A stretch of DNA of 64,000 bases from Enterococcus rotai (GTDB lineage: Bacteria; Bacillota; Bacilli; Lactobacillales; Enterococcaceae), in assembly GCF_001465345.1 (NCBI RefSeq), contig NZ_CP013655.1, forward strand, positions 3,223,042 through 3,287,041, given 5' to 3'. The translations under genes and the position numbers were made by a program. The notes below the pieces were generated by a model, which was not told the origin of the DNA, did not search any database, and worked only from the letters and a program-made list of their open reading frames with translations. Each line of letters starts with the position of its first letter. Within the stretch, counting starts at the first letter, position 1. Positions 20,351-29,954 of this stretch are shown here, in pieces.

Positions 20351-21799
20351 TCAATTTAATGTGGCAAAACTGTTTTTCTCTTTTAATGATGCTTGATAGT
20401 TCATTTCATAATCATATAACGGCGTTGGATAATCGCCATTAAAATAAGCCATACAAAGTCCAGAATAAGGTGCATCATAATTCAACCCAATTGAATCAAT
20501 CAGTCCTTGCTCACTTAAAAAGCCTAACGAATCAGCTTTGATCAGCTGTTCTATTTCAGAAACAGAATGGTTGGCCGCAATCAATTCTTTCCTTGTTTGA
20601 ATATCGATCCCATAAAAACAAGGAAATCTTAATGGAGGTGACGCAATGCGGACATGAACTTCTTTTGCCCCAGCATCTTTAAGTAATTGAACAATCCGAC
20701 GACTAGTTGTGCCCCGCACGATTGAATCATCTACCATGATCACTCGTTTTCCTTCGACAACACCACGAACTGCTGACAGCTTCATTCTGACCCCTTGTTC
20801 TCGCAATTCTTGAGTAGGTTGGATGAAGGTTCGCGCGATATATTGATTTTTCACTAAGCCCATTTCATAAGGAATACCACTTGCTTCCGCATAACCACTT
20901 GCAGCAGAAAGCGAAGAATTCGGGACTCCTACTACCATATCTGCTTCAACTGGCGCTTCTTGCGCTAAACGTTTCCCCATATTTTTACGTGCAGTATGGA
21001 CATTTACTCCTGCAATATTTGAATCAGGTCTTGCAAAGTAAATGTATTCCATTGAGCAAATCGAATATTGCGTTTCTTGCGTATACTGTTCTATTTTGTA
21101 CCCAGAATCATCAATAATGATCAATTCTCCCGGTCCTACATCTCGAACAAAAGTAGCACCGATCACTTCTAGAGCGCAGGTTTCACTTGTGACGACATAA
21201 GCACCATTTTTCATTTGACCAATAGACAATGGTCGAAATGCATTTGGATCAAGAGCCGCTATCATCGCAGTTTCAGTCATCAAAAGATAAGCAAATCCAC
21301 CTTTAACAGTCTGTAAACTTTCTTTTAGCTGATCGATAAATGTTGGTTGTTTACTACGTCGAATCAAATGCATCAAGATTTCCGTATCAGAATTTGAATG
21401 AAAGATCGCACCATTTTGCTCTAACTCTTTTCTCAAGCTTTTTGCATTGGTTAAATTACCGTTATGAGCTAAGCCACAAGCACCATCATAAAATTTGAAT
21501 AAAAATGGTTGGATATTATCGACACTGCCATTACCAGCTGTAGCATAGCGAACATGGCCGATTGCGGCATGACCACTTAAAGAGGCTAAAGATCGATCAT
21601 CTTTAAACACTTCTGATAACAACCCTAGTCCTCGATAGCCATTTAGCCTACCATCTTGATTAGAGACAATACCAGCTCCTTCTTGCCCTCGATGCTGTAA
21701 GCTATGCAAACCAAAATAGGTCACTCGAGCTGCATCTGGGTGTCCCCAAATACCAAAAATACCACATTCCTCATTTAAGCTTTTTACTTCATAAGACAT
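20351..21799 (-). CDS. purF: Amidophosphoribosyltransferase
   Basis: First committed step of purine synthesis: PRPP plus glutamine gives phosphoribosylamine. From the ATG at 21799 the protein is 482 aa. An 11-residue propeptide ([11 protein letters not shown]) precedes the catalytic C12 in CGIFG. The PRPP loop is [17 protein letters not shown]. Two of the usual iron-sulfur ligand positions are recognisable ([13 protein letters not shown] and FPCFYGID). The C-terminal pair is reduced to one cysteine in [12 protein letters not shown], so the cluster of the B. subtilis enzyme may be lacking. It overlaps purL by 16 nt, and GGGAGG lies 11 nt upstream of the start. Confidence 0.96.
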   Translation of the reverse strand: MSYEVKSLNEECGIFGIWGHPDAARVTYFGLHSLQHRGQEGAGIVSNQDGRLNGYRGLGLLSEVFKDDRSLASLSGHAAIGHVRYATAGNGSVDNIQPFLFKFYDGACGLAHNGNLTNAKSLRKELEQNGAIFHSNSDTEILMHLIRRSKQPTFIDQLKESLQTVKGGFAYLLMTETAMIAALDPNAFRPLSIGQMKNGAYVVTSETCALEVIGATFVRDVGPGELIIIDDSGYKIEQYTQETQYSICSMEYIYFARPDSNIAGVNVHTARKNMGKRLAQEAPVEADMVVGVPNSSLSAASGYAEASGIPYEMGLVKNQYIARTFIQPTQELREQGVRMKLSAVRGVVEGKRVIMVDDSIVRGTTSRRIVQLLKDAGAKEVHVRIASPPLRFPCFYGIDIQTRKELIAANHSVSEIEQLIKADSLGFLSEQGLIDSIGLNYDAPYSGLCMAYFNGDYPTPLYDYEMNYQASLKEKNSFATLN

Positions 21800-24006
21800 G
21801 GAATTGCTTCCTCCCACAACTCTTTGGCTGTTTGCGTCAAGACTTCGATTGATTGATCCTGCGTTTCAATTTTAAGTACTCCATTATCTGTTACTTTCCC
21901 AACAAGGTGGGCTTTTCCGTCCATCGTAGCTTCAAACGCAGCTTGTTTTTCTGGTTTGATCGATAGGACAAATCTTGATTGAGATTCTGAAAATAGAAAT
22001 GACAAAGGCATCTTTAACTTAACTTCAAGCCCGAAACCCTGTTTAAAAGCAGCCTCTGCTAAAGCTACACCTAATCCACCTTCCGAACAATCGTGGGCAC
22101 TTTCGATCAATCCTGCTTTAATGGCAGCTAACACTAATTGCTGGATTTCTTTTTCTTGAAACAAGTCAAAATCCATTATTTTTCCTTCTATTAAACCTAA
22201 TGTCATTTTTTGTAGCTCACTGCCGTTAAAATCGGCTTTTGTTTCACCTAAAACATAAATTAAATCATCAACTGCTTTAAATTCTTGCGTCGTAATGTGT
22301 GCTAAATCTTCAATCAGACCTACCATTCCAATGACAGGTGTTGGATAAATCGCCTTACCATTTGTTTCATTGTATAAAGAAACATTTCCAGAAATCACGG
22401 GTGTTGCTAAAACCTCACAAGCCTTTGCAATCCCATCGGCTGAAGTCCAAAGCTCCCAAAAGCCTTCTGGTTTATCCGGTGAACCATAATTTAGGCAATC
22501 TGTGATTGCTAGAGGTTGCCCGCCACTTGCGACAATATTTCTAGCAGCTTCTGCTACTGCGATCTGCCCACCAATTTCCGGATTTAGATAAAGATACCGT
22601 GCATTGCAATCGGTTGTCATAGCTAACGCTTTTTGCGTACCACGAACCCGTAATACCGCTGCATCACTTCCTGGCAAAACGACGGTATTCGTTCTAACCT
22701 GTGAATCATACGTCTCGTAGATCATTTTTTTAGAAGCAATTGTAGGTTGCTGCAGTAGTTGTAATAACGTTTGTGCTCCATCGTTTATTTCGGGTTGGAA
22801 ATCTGCTAAAGATGCAAAAGTTTTGATCCTTGCTGGTTCTACACGTTCCTTATTATAAACTGGAGCATCTTCAGCTAAAGCGTCAACGGGTAGATTAGCT
22901 ACTTCTATGCCACGATGATTTAAACGATACAAGCCATCATCCGTTACTTTACCAATCGTTACAGCGTCTAATTCGTACTTTTGAAAAAGTTCGATTACTT
23001 CGGCTTCATGTCCTTTCTCAACACAAATCAACATCCGCTCTTGTGATTCTGACAACATCATTTCATATGGTGTCATTCCTGTTTCCCTTTGCGGCACATT
23101 ATCCAAATCTAAAATCAAACCCGAACCCGCTTTTGAAGCCATTTCTGCACTAGAAGAAACCAGACCAGCCGCGCCCATATCTTGAATTCCGACTAAAATA
23201 TCTGCATGTTCCAATATCAATTCCAAACAGGCTTCCAGTAAAAGTTTTTCCATAAAAGGATCACCAACTTGAACTGCTGAACGTTGTTGCTCTTCCCCTT
23301 CAACAAATTCTTCAGAAGCAAACGTTGCCCCGTGAATGCCATCGCGTCCTGTTTTCGCTCCGACATACATGATCGCATTGCCTACTCCCTTAGCTTGACC
23401 TTTTTGGATATCCTTATGATCAATCAAACCGACACACATCGCATTGACTAGCGGATTCCCTTCGTAACATGGATCAAAGGCGACTTCTCCACCAACTGTT
23501 GGAATACCGATACAATTCCCATAACCACTAATACCAGCAACCACTTCTTCCAACAAGTATTTTGTCCGTTCATTTGTCAATTCGCCAAAGCGCAATGAAT
23601 CTAATAGTGCAATCGGCCGAGCCCCCATACTAAAAATATCTCTGATAATTCCACCAACGCCTGTTGCGGCTCCTTCATAAGGCTCAATAGCAGACGGATG
23701 ATTATGACTTTCTGCTTTAAATACGACTGCCTGACCATCCCCTATATCAACGATCCCCGCACCTTCACCAGGTCCCTGTAAAACTTGTGGCCCCTCAGTT
23801 GGAAATTTTCTTAAAACCGGCTTTGAATTTTTATAGGAACAGTGTTCACTCCACATCACTGAAAATAATCCAGTTTCCGTATAATTGGGCATGCGACCTA
23901 GAATATCTTCTTCAATCATTCGATACTCTTCGTCCGTCAATCCCCAGTCTGAATAGATACGCTCACTTTTAATGGCTTGCGCTGTAGGTTCTTTGGCTTT
24001 CATCAT
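21784..24006 (-). CDS. purL: FGAM synthase subunit II (small-type PurL)
   Basis: Amidotransferase synthetase that makes formylglycinamidine ribotide, working with PurQ (glutaminase) and PurS. At 740 aa it is the short Gram-positive type. It has [45 protein letters not shown] and [14 protein letters not shown]. The start overlaps the purQ stop (ATGATGA), indicating coupling. All three FGAM synthase subunits are adjacent (purS-purQ-purL). Confidence 0.97.
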   Translation of the reverse strand: MMKAKEPTAQAIKSERIYSDWGLTDEEYRMIEEDILGRMPNYTETGLFSVMWSEHCSYKNSKPVLRKFPTEGPQVLQGPGEGAGIVDIGDGQAVVFKAESHNHPSAIEPYEGAATGVGGIIRDIFSMGARPIALLDSLRFGELTNERTKYLLEEVVAGISGYGNCIGIPTVGGEVAFDPCYEGNPLVNAMCVGLIDHKDIQKGQAKGVGNAIMYVGAKTGRDGIHGATFASEEFVEGEEQQRSAVQVGDPFMEKLLLEACLELILEHADILVGIQDMGAAGLVSSSAEMASKAGSGLILDLDNVPQRETGMTPYEMMLSESQERMLICVEKGHEAEVIELFQKYELDAVTIGKVTDDGLYRLNHRGIEVANLPVDALAEDAPVYNKERVEPARIKTFASLADFQPEINDGAQTLLQLLQQPTIASKKMIYETYDSQVRTNTVVLPGSDAAVLRVRGTQKALAMTTDCNARYLYLNPEIGGQIAVAEAARNIVASGGQPLAITDCLNYGSPDKPEGFWELWTSADGIAKACEVLATPVISGNVSLYNETNGKAIYPTPVIGMVGLIEDLAHITTQEFKAVDDLIYVLGETKADFNGSELQKMTLGLIEGKIMDFDLFQEKEIQQLVLAAIKAGLIESAHDCSEGGLGVALAEAAFKQGFGLEVKLKMPLSFLFSESQSRFVLSIKPEKQAAFEATMDGKAHLVGKVTDNGVLKIETQDQSIEVLTQTAKELWEEAIPCLMK

Positions 24007-24686
24007 GCATTTGCCCTAGCCTTTCCATAGTTTTTAACGATTGATTTGAAAAAACGTAACCCATCCTCTGAGCCTAATAGGCTTTCGACTGCGCGTTCTG
24101 GATGAGGCATCATGCCTAAAACATTGCCCTTCTCATTAACGATTCCGGCAATATTTTCTAAGCTACCATTAGGATTGTCATAGGCATAGGTAAAAACGAT
24201 CTGCTGATTTTCTTTTAATGTTTCAAGAGTCGCTTCATCACAATAATAGTTTCCTTCCCCATGAGCCACGGGCAATTGAATCACCTCATCTAGTTGATAT
24301 TCAGAAGTAAAGTTCGTTTGATTATTAACGACTTGTAGTTGAACCGTTTTACAAATAAAATGTAGGGACTCATTCCGAAGTAAGGTACCTGGCAAAAGTC
24401 CAGCTTCTGTTAAAATTTGGAAGCCATTGCATGTTCCAAAAACTGGTTTGCCTTCATCGGCTAGGCGAATCACTTCACTAATGATTGTTGAAAATCGCGC
24501 AATCGCACCGCATCTTAGATAGTCTCCATATGAAAAACCGCCAGGAATCAAAACACCATCGAACCCTGCTAAACTATCTGCATCATGCCGAACATATTCA
24601 GCCTCTTCGCCCAAGATATCTTTGACAGCACATAGTAAATCCATATCACAATTCGACCCCGGAAAAACAATTACCGCAAACTTCAT
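24003..24686 (-). CDS. purQ: FGAM synthase subunit I (glutaminase, PurQ)
   Basis: Class I glutamine amidotransferase subunit that delivers ammonia to PurL. The 227-aa protein starts [14 protein letters not shown] and has the nucleophile in [10 protein letters not shown] near residue 86. The later histidine and glutamate lie in [11 protein letters not shown]. The ATG at 24686 follows the purS stop by one base and is preceded by AGGAAG. A longer reading would overlap purS without conserved sequence. Confidence 0.97.
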   Translation of the reverse strand: MKFAVIVFPGSNCDMDLLCAVKDILGEEAEYVRHDADSLAGFDGVLIPGGFSYGDYLRCGAIARFSTIISEVIRLADEGKPVFGTCNGFQILTEAGLLPGTLLRNESLHFICKTVQLQVVNNQTNFTSEYQLDEVIQLPVAHGEGNYYCDEATLETLKENQQIVFTYAYDNPNGSLENIAGIVNEKGNVLGMMPHPERAVESLLGSEDGLRFFKSIVKNYGKARANA

Positions 24687-24687
24687 C

Positions 24688-24936
24688 TTATACTTCCTCC
24701 ATGATTTCATAGCGATAGGTTTCCATATTTACATTAGCAAGTAGTTTGTCGCAGATTGCTTCAATTACAGTTTCGATTGGCTGTGCTGTTTGATGAACCT
24801 TAATATCAAAATATTTTCCGATCCGAATCTCAGAAATTTCTTCAAACCCAAGACGATGGACTGCTCCTTTGACAGCTTCACCTTGTGGATCTAAAACAGA
24901 ATCTTTATAGGTAACGTAAACTTTAACATTATACAT
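24688..24936 (-). CDS. purS: FGAM synthase subunit PurS
   Basis: An 82-aa small subunit that bridges PurL and PurQ. The sequence [20 protein letters not shown] and [16 protein letters not shown] are typical of PurS. It lies 22 nt after purC and 1 nt before purQ. Confidence 0.96.
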   Translation of the reverse strand: MYNVKVYVTYKDSVLDPQGEAVKGAVHRLGFEEISEIRIGKYFDIKVHQTAQPIETVIEAICDKLLANVNMETYRYEIMEEV

Positions 24937-24958
24937 ACAGCAGAACTCTCCCTTATTT

Positions 24959-25675
24959 TTAGTGAAATGCTTTTTCTAAACGATCTAAAACTTCTTGATA
25001 AACTGGAACAATCTCACCTAAATTCCTGCGGTAAACATCTTTATCTAAATGATCATTTGTTTCTTTATCCCATAAACGACAAGTATCAGGAGTGATTTCA
25101 TCGGCAAGTAAAATTGTGCCATCTGCTCGTTTACCAAATTCTAGTTTGAAGTCGATCAATTGAATATCGATTTTCCCAAACAAATCAATCAAGGCAAGAT
25201 TTATTTTATGTGCTTCTTGTTTGATTGTGAGAATTTCCTGTTCAGTTCCTATTTGTAAAATCTTCACATGATCGTCATTAATGATTGGATCATCTAGTAA
25301 GTCATCTTTGTAGTAAAATTCCAAAACTGGAAAAGCTAGCGGCTCCCCTTCTTTCATTCCTAAACGATTAGCAAAGCTACCTGCAGAAACATTTCGAATC
25401 ACCACTTCCAACGGTATCATCTCAAGGGTCTCTATAAATTGTTCGTGTTTTGATAATTTCTTAATAAAATGATTTTGAATTCCTTTTTGTTTAAGTGCCT
25501 CAAAAATGAGAGATGTTATCTGATTATTTAAACTTCCTTTTCCAGCTACACTATCTTTCCGAGCACCATTCAAAGCAGTTGCTTGATCCAAATATTCTAC
25601 TCTTATCACACTGGAATCATCTGTTTTAAAGAGTTTTTTAGCTTTTCCTTCGTATAGCATTGCCTTATCGTCCAC
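24959..25675 (-). CDS. purC: SAICAR synthase
   Basis: Condenses CAIR with aspartate. The 238-aa protein has MLYEGKAKKLF, the nucleotide-binding EFYYKDDLLDDP, and DEITPDTCRLWD near residue 200. It is the first gene of the nine-gene operon. The start is taken as GTG at 25675; ATG five codons later is also possible. The best Shine-Dalgarno stretch (AAAAGGATG) sits closer to a five-codon reading frame, ATG ATC AGT GGA CGA TAA, that overlaps the GTG, so the true initiation site is open. Confidence 0.95.
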   Translation of the reverse strand: MDDKAMLYEGKAKKLFKTDDSSVIRVEYLDQATALNGARKDSVAGKGSLNNQITSLIFEALKQKGIQNHFIKKLSKHEQFIETLEMIPLEVVIRNVSAGSFANRLGMKEGEPLAFPVLEFYYKDDLLDDPIINDDHVKILQIGTEQEILTIKQEAHKINLALIDLFGKIDIQLIDFKLEFGKRADGTILLADEITPDTCRLWDKETNDHLDKDVYRRNLGEIVPVYQEVLDRLEKAFH

Positions 25676-25741
25676 TGATCATGACACATCCTTTTCCGTA
25701 CATTAATAATAGAATAACCGATTTTAGTTCGTCTATATCTT

Positions 25742-25824
25742 TGTTTACAGTTTAACAAGACACTTAGAAGCCGTCAATGATTTATTAATAATTATGATAA
25801 GAAACCCAAATAATGTTCGTGTTT
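25742..25824 (-). promoter_or_regulatory. PurBox and promoter of the purCSQLFMNHD operon
   Basis: Minus strand: PurBox AAACACGAACATTA (25811-25824), -35 TTGACG (25772-25777), 17-bp spacer, -10 TAAACT (25749-25754), expected start near 25742. CGAAC begins 42 bp upstream of the -35, position -77. In Lactococcus lactis PurR activates from a PurBox at about -76. A second GACGAACTAAAA stretch lies inside the leader at 25723-25734. Confidence 0.88.
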
Positions 25825-25973
25825 CAAATTTCTATCTATTTAAAATGTTAAGAAAAGCTTGTAAGCATTTACAGATAACTAGAAAAGTGGTATGCTAATC
25901 GAAAGTATAGATACAGAAAATTCACTTTTATTTTTTTATTATTAGTGATGATTTTTTAGGAGGGAACACAAGA

Positions 25974-26360
25974 ATGACTAGCGATTATGACAGTTTGGCG
26001 CAGGATTTTTTGACAGGATTAGCACCTGAAGAAAGAACAAAATTGTATAATGATTTACTGGCATTGGAGGTAGTTCACAAATTAAATCAACATAGTACTT
26101 ATTACACATTTAAAAACTTAAAACGAGCGGTTCATCGTCATTCAGAACGACGTAAACGAACGTTCCGTTATATGAATAGCTTCAATAACGAACTAATCAT
26201 TCATCAAATACATGAGCAGTATTTTTTCAAAAATAAATACTGCATACATGTCTATTTCAATTCGCAAGAGTATAACTATCTTTTTATTGAGCGTTTACTT
26301 TCTAAACTAAAAACCCCAGTTTCCGCACCTATGCGAACGTTTCAAGAAATTACAGTTTAA
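25974..26360 (+). CDS. Uncharacterised 128-aa basic protein
   Basis: I do not recognise this protein. It has an acidic start (MTSDYDSLAQDFLTGLAPEE) and then a very basic, aromatic middle (KNLKRAVHRHSERRKRTFRY). The C-terminal half looks like a mixed alpha/beta fold with many Y, F and H residues. There is no signal peptide or membrane segment. The ribosome site GGAGGGAACACAAGA before the ATG is excellent, so the gene is very likely real. It is divergent from purC and followed by a hairpin and a pyrophosphatase-like gene on the same strand. Confidence 0.65.
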   Translation: MTSDYDSLAQDFLTGLAPEERTKLYNDLLALEVVHKLNQHSTYYTFKNLKRAVHRHSERRKRTFRYMNSFNNELIIHQIHEQYFFKNKYCIHVYFNSQEYNYLFIERLLSKLKTPVSAPMRTFQEITV

Positions 26361-26381
26361 TAGACTACTATAATCAAACTA

Positions 26382-26423
26382 AAAAATTAGCCTGGTACAT
26401 CACTCAATGCGTGATATACCAGG
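26382..26423. terminator. Hairpin between the 128-aa gene and the pyrophosphatase-like gene
   Basis: Stem AGCCTGGTACATCAC with GTGATATACCAGGCT. The plus strand lacks a T-run after it, while the minus strand has TAATTTTTT. It could be a weak terminator or a processing or attenuation hairpin ahead of the gene at 26491. Confidence 0.5.
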
Positions 26424-26490
26424 CTCTTCAAATCCAAATAAACATTATTATCAGAAACAACCTCATGTCAACAAAAGAAAGGAACAAGCT

Positions 26491-26814
26491 ATGGAAAAAT
26501 TAAAAGTCAATGTAACGATTGATCGACCAGTTGGTTATAAAGATTCATTTGGCAATACCTATCCAGTCAACTACGGCTTTATTGCTGGCGTAATTGGGGG
26601 CGACGATGAAGAACAGGATGCCTATATTTTGAACATCCCTTCTGAGAAACTGATGTACTTTACTGGAATTGTAACAGCAGTTATTCATAGAAATGATGAT
26701 AATGAAACAAAATGGATCGTAATTCCTGAGAAATCATCGATTACCGAAAAAGAGATCCTTAAACAAACCTATTTTATCGAACAATATTTTGACAGCTATG
26801 TAGAAATGCTTTGA
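26491..26814 (+). CDS. Inorganic pyrophosphatase-like protein (short form)
   Basis: A 107-aa protein that resembles the core of family I soluble pyrophosphatases: VNVTIDRPVGYKDSFGN, YPVNYGFIAGV and DDEEQDAYIL, the last matching the metal-binding DxDxxD-type region in a modified form. Family I enzymes are usually 160-180 aa, so the C-terminal third is missing or this is a distinct short group; activity is uncertain. The ATG at 26491 has AAAGGAA upstream. It sits between the two pur operons, which produce pyrophosphate, but on the opposite strand. Confidence 0.7.
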   Translation: MEKLKVNVTIDRPVGYKDSFGNTYPVNYGFIAGVIGGDDEEQDAYILNIPSEKLMYFTGIVTAVIHRNDDNETKWIVIPEKSSITEKEILKQTYFIEQYFDSYVEML

Positions 26815-26816
26815 TT

Positions 26817-26864
26817 AAAAAATAGCAGCGAAGTCACAAAGATGTGAGCTCGCTGCTATTTTTG
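26817..26864. terminator. Bidirectional intrinsic terminator
   Basis: Stem AATAGCAGCG(A) / CGCTGCTATT with A- and T-runs on the outer sides. It separates the convergent pyrophosphatase-like gene and purB. Confidence 0.88.
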
Positions 26865-26868
26865 TCTA

Positions 26869-28164
26869 TTACGCTAAGCCGACCCGTTCAAAAATAATAT
26901 CAACATTTTTCAAATGATAGTTATAATCAAAGGCATCATCTAATTCTTCTTTAGACAAAATCGCAGTGATTTTATCATCTGCCTCTAGTAATGGCCTAAA
27001 GGCCGTTTGGTGATCCCAGGCATAAGCCGTTTTTGGTTGTACTAAATCATACGCTGCTTCACGAGCCATGCCATGATCAATCAACTTCAATAAGACACGT
27101 TGGCTATAAATCAAACCATATGTTGCATCCATATTTCGTTTCATATTTTCAGGAAATACGGTTAGATTCTTCACGATATTAGAAAATCGATTCAGCATAT
27201 AATCCAGCAAAATCGTTGTATCTGGAATAATGATACGCTCTGCTGACGAGTGAGAAATATCACGTTCATGCCATAAAGTAACATTCTCATAGGCAGTTAC
27301 CATATGACCACGAATAACCCGAGCTAGACCAGTCATATTTTCAGAACCAATTGGATTTCGTTTATGCGGCATCGCTGAAGATCCTTTTTGGCCTTTCGCA
27401 AAAAACTCTTCGACTTCTCTCGTCTCTGATTTTTGCAAACCACGAATTTCAGTCGCAAATTTTTCAATGCTTGTTGCAATTAGCGCCATCGATGACAAAT
27501 ACTCAGCATGTAAATCACGAGGTAAAACTTGTGTAGAAATTTCTTGCGCTCGAAGCCCTAAATGGTCACAAACATATTCTTCCACAAAAGGTGAAATATT
27601 CGCAAATGTCCCTACTGCTCCACTGATTTTACCAGCTTCTACACCTTTAGCTGCATGTTCAAAACGGTCAACATTTCGTTTCATTTCTGAATACCATAAG
27701 GCAAGTTTCAAGCCAAACGTTGTCGGTTCAGCATGTACACCATGAGTCCGGCCCATCATAACAGTCTGTTTATGCTCTTTTGCTTTTTCACCAATGATTT
27801 CAGTGAATTTCTTTAAGTCTTCTCTTAAAATATCGTTTGCTTGTTTTAACAAATAACCATATGCAGTGTCCACTACATCAGTACTTGTCAAACCATAATG
27901 AACCCATTTACGTTCTTCCCCTAATGTTTCGGAAACGGCACGAGTAAAGGCAACTACGTCATGTCTTGTTTCCGCTTCGATTTCTAAAATACGCGCAACA
28001 TCAAACGATGCATTCTCACGAATTTTTTTTACATCTTCTTTCGGGATATCTCCTAATTCAGCCCATGCTTCATCGGCCAAGATTTCAACTTCCAGCCAAG
28101 CATTGTAGCGGTTTTCATCTGTCCAAATTGCACCCATTTCAGGTCGTGTATAACGATCGATCAT
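26869..28164 (-). CDS. purB: Adenylosuccinate lyase
   Basis: Cleaves SAICAR and adenylosuccinate, releasing fumarate, so it serves both IMP and AMP synthesis. The 431-aa protein has the fumarase/aspartase signature [11 protein letters not shown] near residue 263 and [25 protein letters not shown] and SERIIIPD. GGAGCAAACAAACGA precedes the ATG. It is the third gene of purE-purK-purB, 18 nt after purK. Confidence 0.97.
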   Translation of the reverse strand: MIDRYTRPEMGAIWTDENRYNAWLEVEILADEAWAELGDIPKEDVKKIRENASFDVARILEIEAETRHDVVAFTRAVSETLGEERKWVHYGLTSTDVVDTAYGYLLKQANDILREDLKKFTEIIGEKAKEHKQTVMMGRTHGVHAEPTTFGLKLALWYSEMKRNVDRFEHAAKGVEAGKISGAVGTFANISPFVEEYVCDHLGLRAQEISTQVLPRDLHAEYLSSMALIATSIEKFATEIRGLQKSETREVEEFFAKGQKGSSAMPHKRNPIGSENMTGLARVIRGHMVTAYENVTLWHERDISHSSAERIIIPDTTILLDYMLNRFSNIVKNLTVFPENMKRNMDATYGLIYSQRVLLKLIDHGMAREAAYDLVQPKTAYAWDHQTAFRPLLEADDKITAILSKEELDDAFDYNYHLKNVDIIFERVGLA

Positions 28165-28182
28165 TCGTTTGTTTGCTCCTTT

Positions 28183-29310
28183 TTAATCCCAAATATTGGT
28201 TTGATAAATATCTTCTAAGGTCTCAAAAACATCTTCTGTCAAAATGGTGATATGCCCCATTTTTCGACCTTTTTTCGCTTCTGCTTTACCGTAATAGTGA
28301 AAATGCCAATCTGGTTTTTCAGAAATCACGTCCATTGTTTCATAGATTTCATTTCCTAAAATATTGACCATTACAGCTTCTGATAAAAGCTCGACTTCCG
28401 GCAACGGCCAACCGCAAATACCGCGAATATGAGCATCAAATTGACTCAATGAACAAGCTTCGATCGAGTAGTGACCAGAGTTGTGAGGTCTTGGTGCTAA
28501 CTCGTTTACATAAATACCACCATCACTTGTTAAAAACATCTCAACTGCTAAAGTTCCGGCCAAATCAACAGCTTCCGCAATCACACGAGCAATTCTCTGA
28601 GCCTCTTCAACGACATCTTCATTAACTCGCGCAGGCGCAATCGTTTCATGCAAAATATTATGTCGGTGAATATTTTCTACAACCGGAAAAACAGTAATAT
28701 CCCCTTGACCATTTCCACTTACTAAAACTGATATTTCTTTTTCATAGGGAATCCAAGCCTCTAACACACAGGTACCTTCTCTAAGAATATTCATTGAAGG
28801 AGCTAAATCTGACGTGCTGTATAAAACAAACTGGCCTTTGCCATCATATCCACCACGAGTCGTCTTTAGGACACAAGGATAACCGATTCCATCAATTGCA
28901 TCTTGGATATCTGTCGGACTAACAATCGTAGCAAACGGCGCAATCACAATATTATTTGCTTCTAAGAAAGATTTTTCCAATAAGCGATCTTGTGTGATCG
29001 CTAAAAGGTCTGTTCCTTGAGGAATGCTCACTAAATCTTGAACGTGCATCAATGCTCCAACATCTACGTTCTCAAACTCATAGGTTAAGACCTGGGCACG
29101 TTTTGCCAATTCCTCTAACGCTTCTATATCATCGTAATCAGCTAATAAATGCCAATCAGCGACTTGAGCAGCAGGGCAATCAACAGTTGGATCTAACACG
29201 CCTACACGGAAACCCATTTCTCGTGCACTTAGAGCCATCATTCTGCCTAATTGTCCGCCACCAATAATACCGATCATTTGTCCCGGTAATAAAGGTTTAT
29301 TCAAGTTCAT
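28183..29310 (-). CDS. purK: N5-carboxyaminoimidazole ribonucleotide synthase
   Basis: ATP-grasp enzyme that carboxylates AIR on N5. The 375-aa protein has [13 protein letters not shown], the ATP-grasp segment [27 protein letters not shown] and [18 protein letters not shown]. The ATG at 29310 overlaps the end of purE by 14 nt; a GTG directly before it is an alternative. It is coupled with purE, whose product acts next. Confidence 0.97.
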   Translation of the reverse strand: MNLNKPLLPGQMIGIIGGGQLGRMMALSAREMGFRVGVLDPTVDCPAAQVADWHLLADYDDIEALEELAKRAQVLTYEFENVDVGALMHVQDLVSIPQGTDLLAITQDRLLEKSFLEANNIVIAPFATIVSPTDIQDAIDGIGYPCVLKTTRGGYDGKGQFVLYSTSDLAPSMNILREGTCVLEAWIPYEKEISVLVSGNGQGDITVFPVVENIHRHNILHETIAPARVNEDVVEEAQRIARVIAEAVDLAGTLAVEMFLTSDGGIYVNELAPRPHNSGHYSIEACSLSQFDAHIRGICGWPLPEVELLSEAVMVNILGNEIYETMDVISEKPDWHFHYYGKAEAKKGRKMGHITILTEDVFETLEDIYQTNIWD

Positions 29311-29785
29311 CACTACTTTCCATCACAGTCTCTTCGAGAAATTTACGTTTGTCTTCTAATTTCCCTGCTAACTCTATATCATACAGGGAAAGCATCCGAA
29401 CTGCAAGCAGTCCGCTATTGATAGCACCTGCTTTTCCTATCGCAGTAGTTGCTACCGGGACACCACCAGGCATTTGTACAATGGAAAGTAACGAATCCAT
29501 TCCGTTGAGTGCTTTTGACTGAACTGGGACGCCGATCACAGGCAATGTTGTTTTTGCTGCGATCATGCCGGGTAAATGGGCTGCTCCTCCTGCTCCAGCA
29601 ATAATAACTTTAATACCACGATTACGTGCTTGCTCAGCGAATTCAAACATATAATCAGGTGTTCGATGTGCTGAGACCACTTTTTTTTCATAAGAAATAT
29701 CAAACTCATCTAAACAATCACAGGCATGTTTCATCGTTGGCCAATCAGATGTACTTCCCATAACTACTGAAACTATGACAGACAT
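29297..29785 (-). CDS. purE: N5-CAIR mutase, catalytic subunit
   Basis: Moves the carboxyl group of N5-CAIR to give CAIR. The 162-aa protein has [30 protein letters not shown], the [11 protein letters not shown] loop and [20 protein letters not shown], all classic PurE. The ATG at 29785 has AAGGGGAATGTT before it; a longer in-frame reading would run through the -35 and -10 boxes. It is the first gene of purEKB. Confidence 0.97.
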   Translation of the reverse strand: MSVIVSVVMGSTSDWPTMKHACDCLDEFDISYEKKVVSAHRTPDYMFEFAEQARNRGIKVIIAGAGGAAHLPGMIAAKTTLPVIGVPVQSKALNGMDSLLSIVQMPGGVPVATTAIGKAGAINSGLLAVRMLSLYDIELAGKLEDKRKFLEETVMESSDELE

Positions 29786-29816
29786 AACATTCCCCTTTCT
29801 TTCTCTTTTCCTTTTC

Positions 29817-29890
29817 ATTTTAGCAACGGAAATCTCAAGTGTCAAAGTAAAATCGAATATTATAGATTTTTTTAATAATAATGTTCGTAT
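29817..29890 (-). promoter_or_regulatory. PurBox and promoter of the purEKB operon
   Basis: Minus strand: PurBox core AATACGAACATTAT (29878-29891), -35 TTGACA (29840-29845), 17-bp spacer, -10 TAAAAT (29817-29822). CGAAC starts exactly 42 bp upstream of the -35, as at purC and the purine permease. A GTTC is placed 5 bp beyond, giving a partial inverted repeat GTTCGTATTGAAC. Confidence 0.87.
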
Positions 29891-29906
29891 TGAACGATCA
29901 AAAAAA

Positions 29907-29934
29907 GAAAAACCGGAAAATTGTCCGGTTTTTC
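29907..29934 (-). terminator. Intrinsic terminator of xpt-pbuX
   Basis: Stem AAAACCGGA / TCCGGTTTT with a short loop and a T-run on the minus strand (GAAAAACCGGACAATTTTCC then GGTTTTTC). It lies 21 nt after the pbuX stop. Confidence 0.82.
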
Positions 29935-29954
29935 AAGTATCTAGAAGAATCAAT

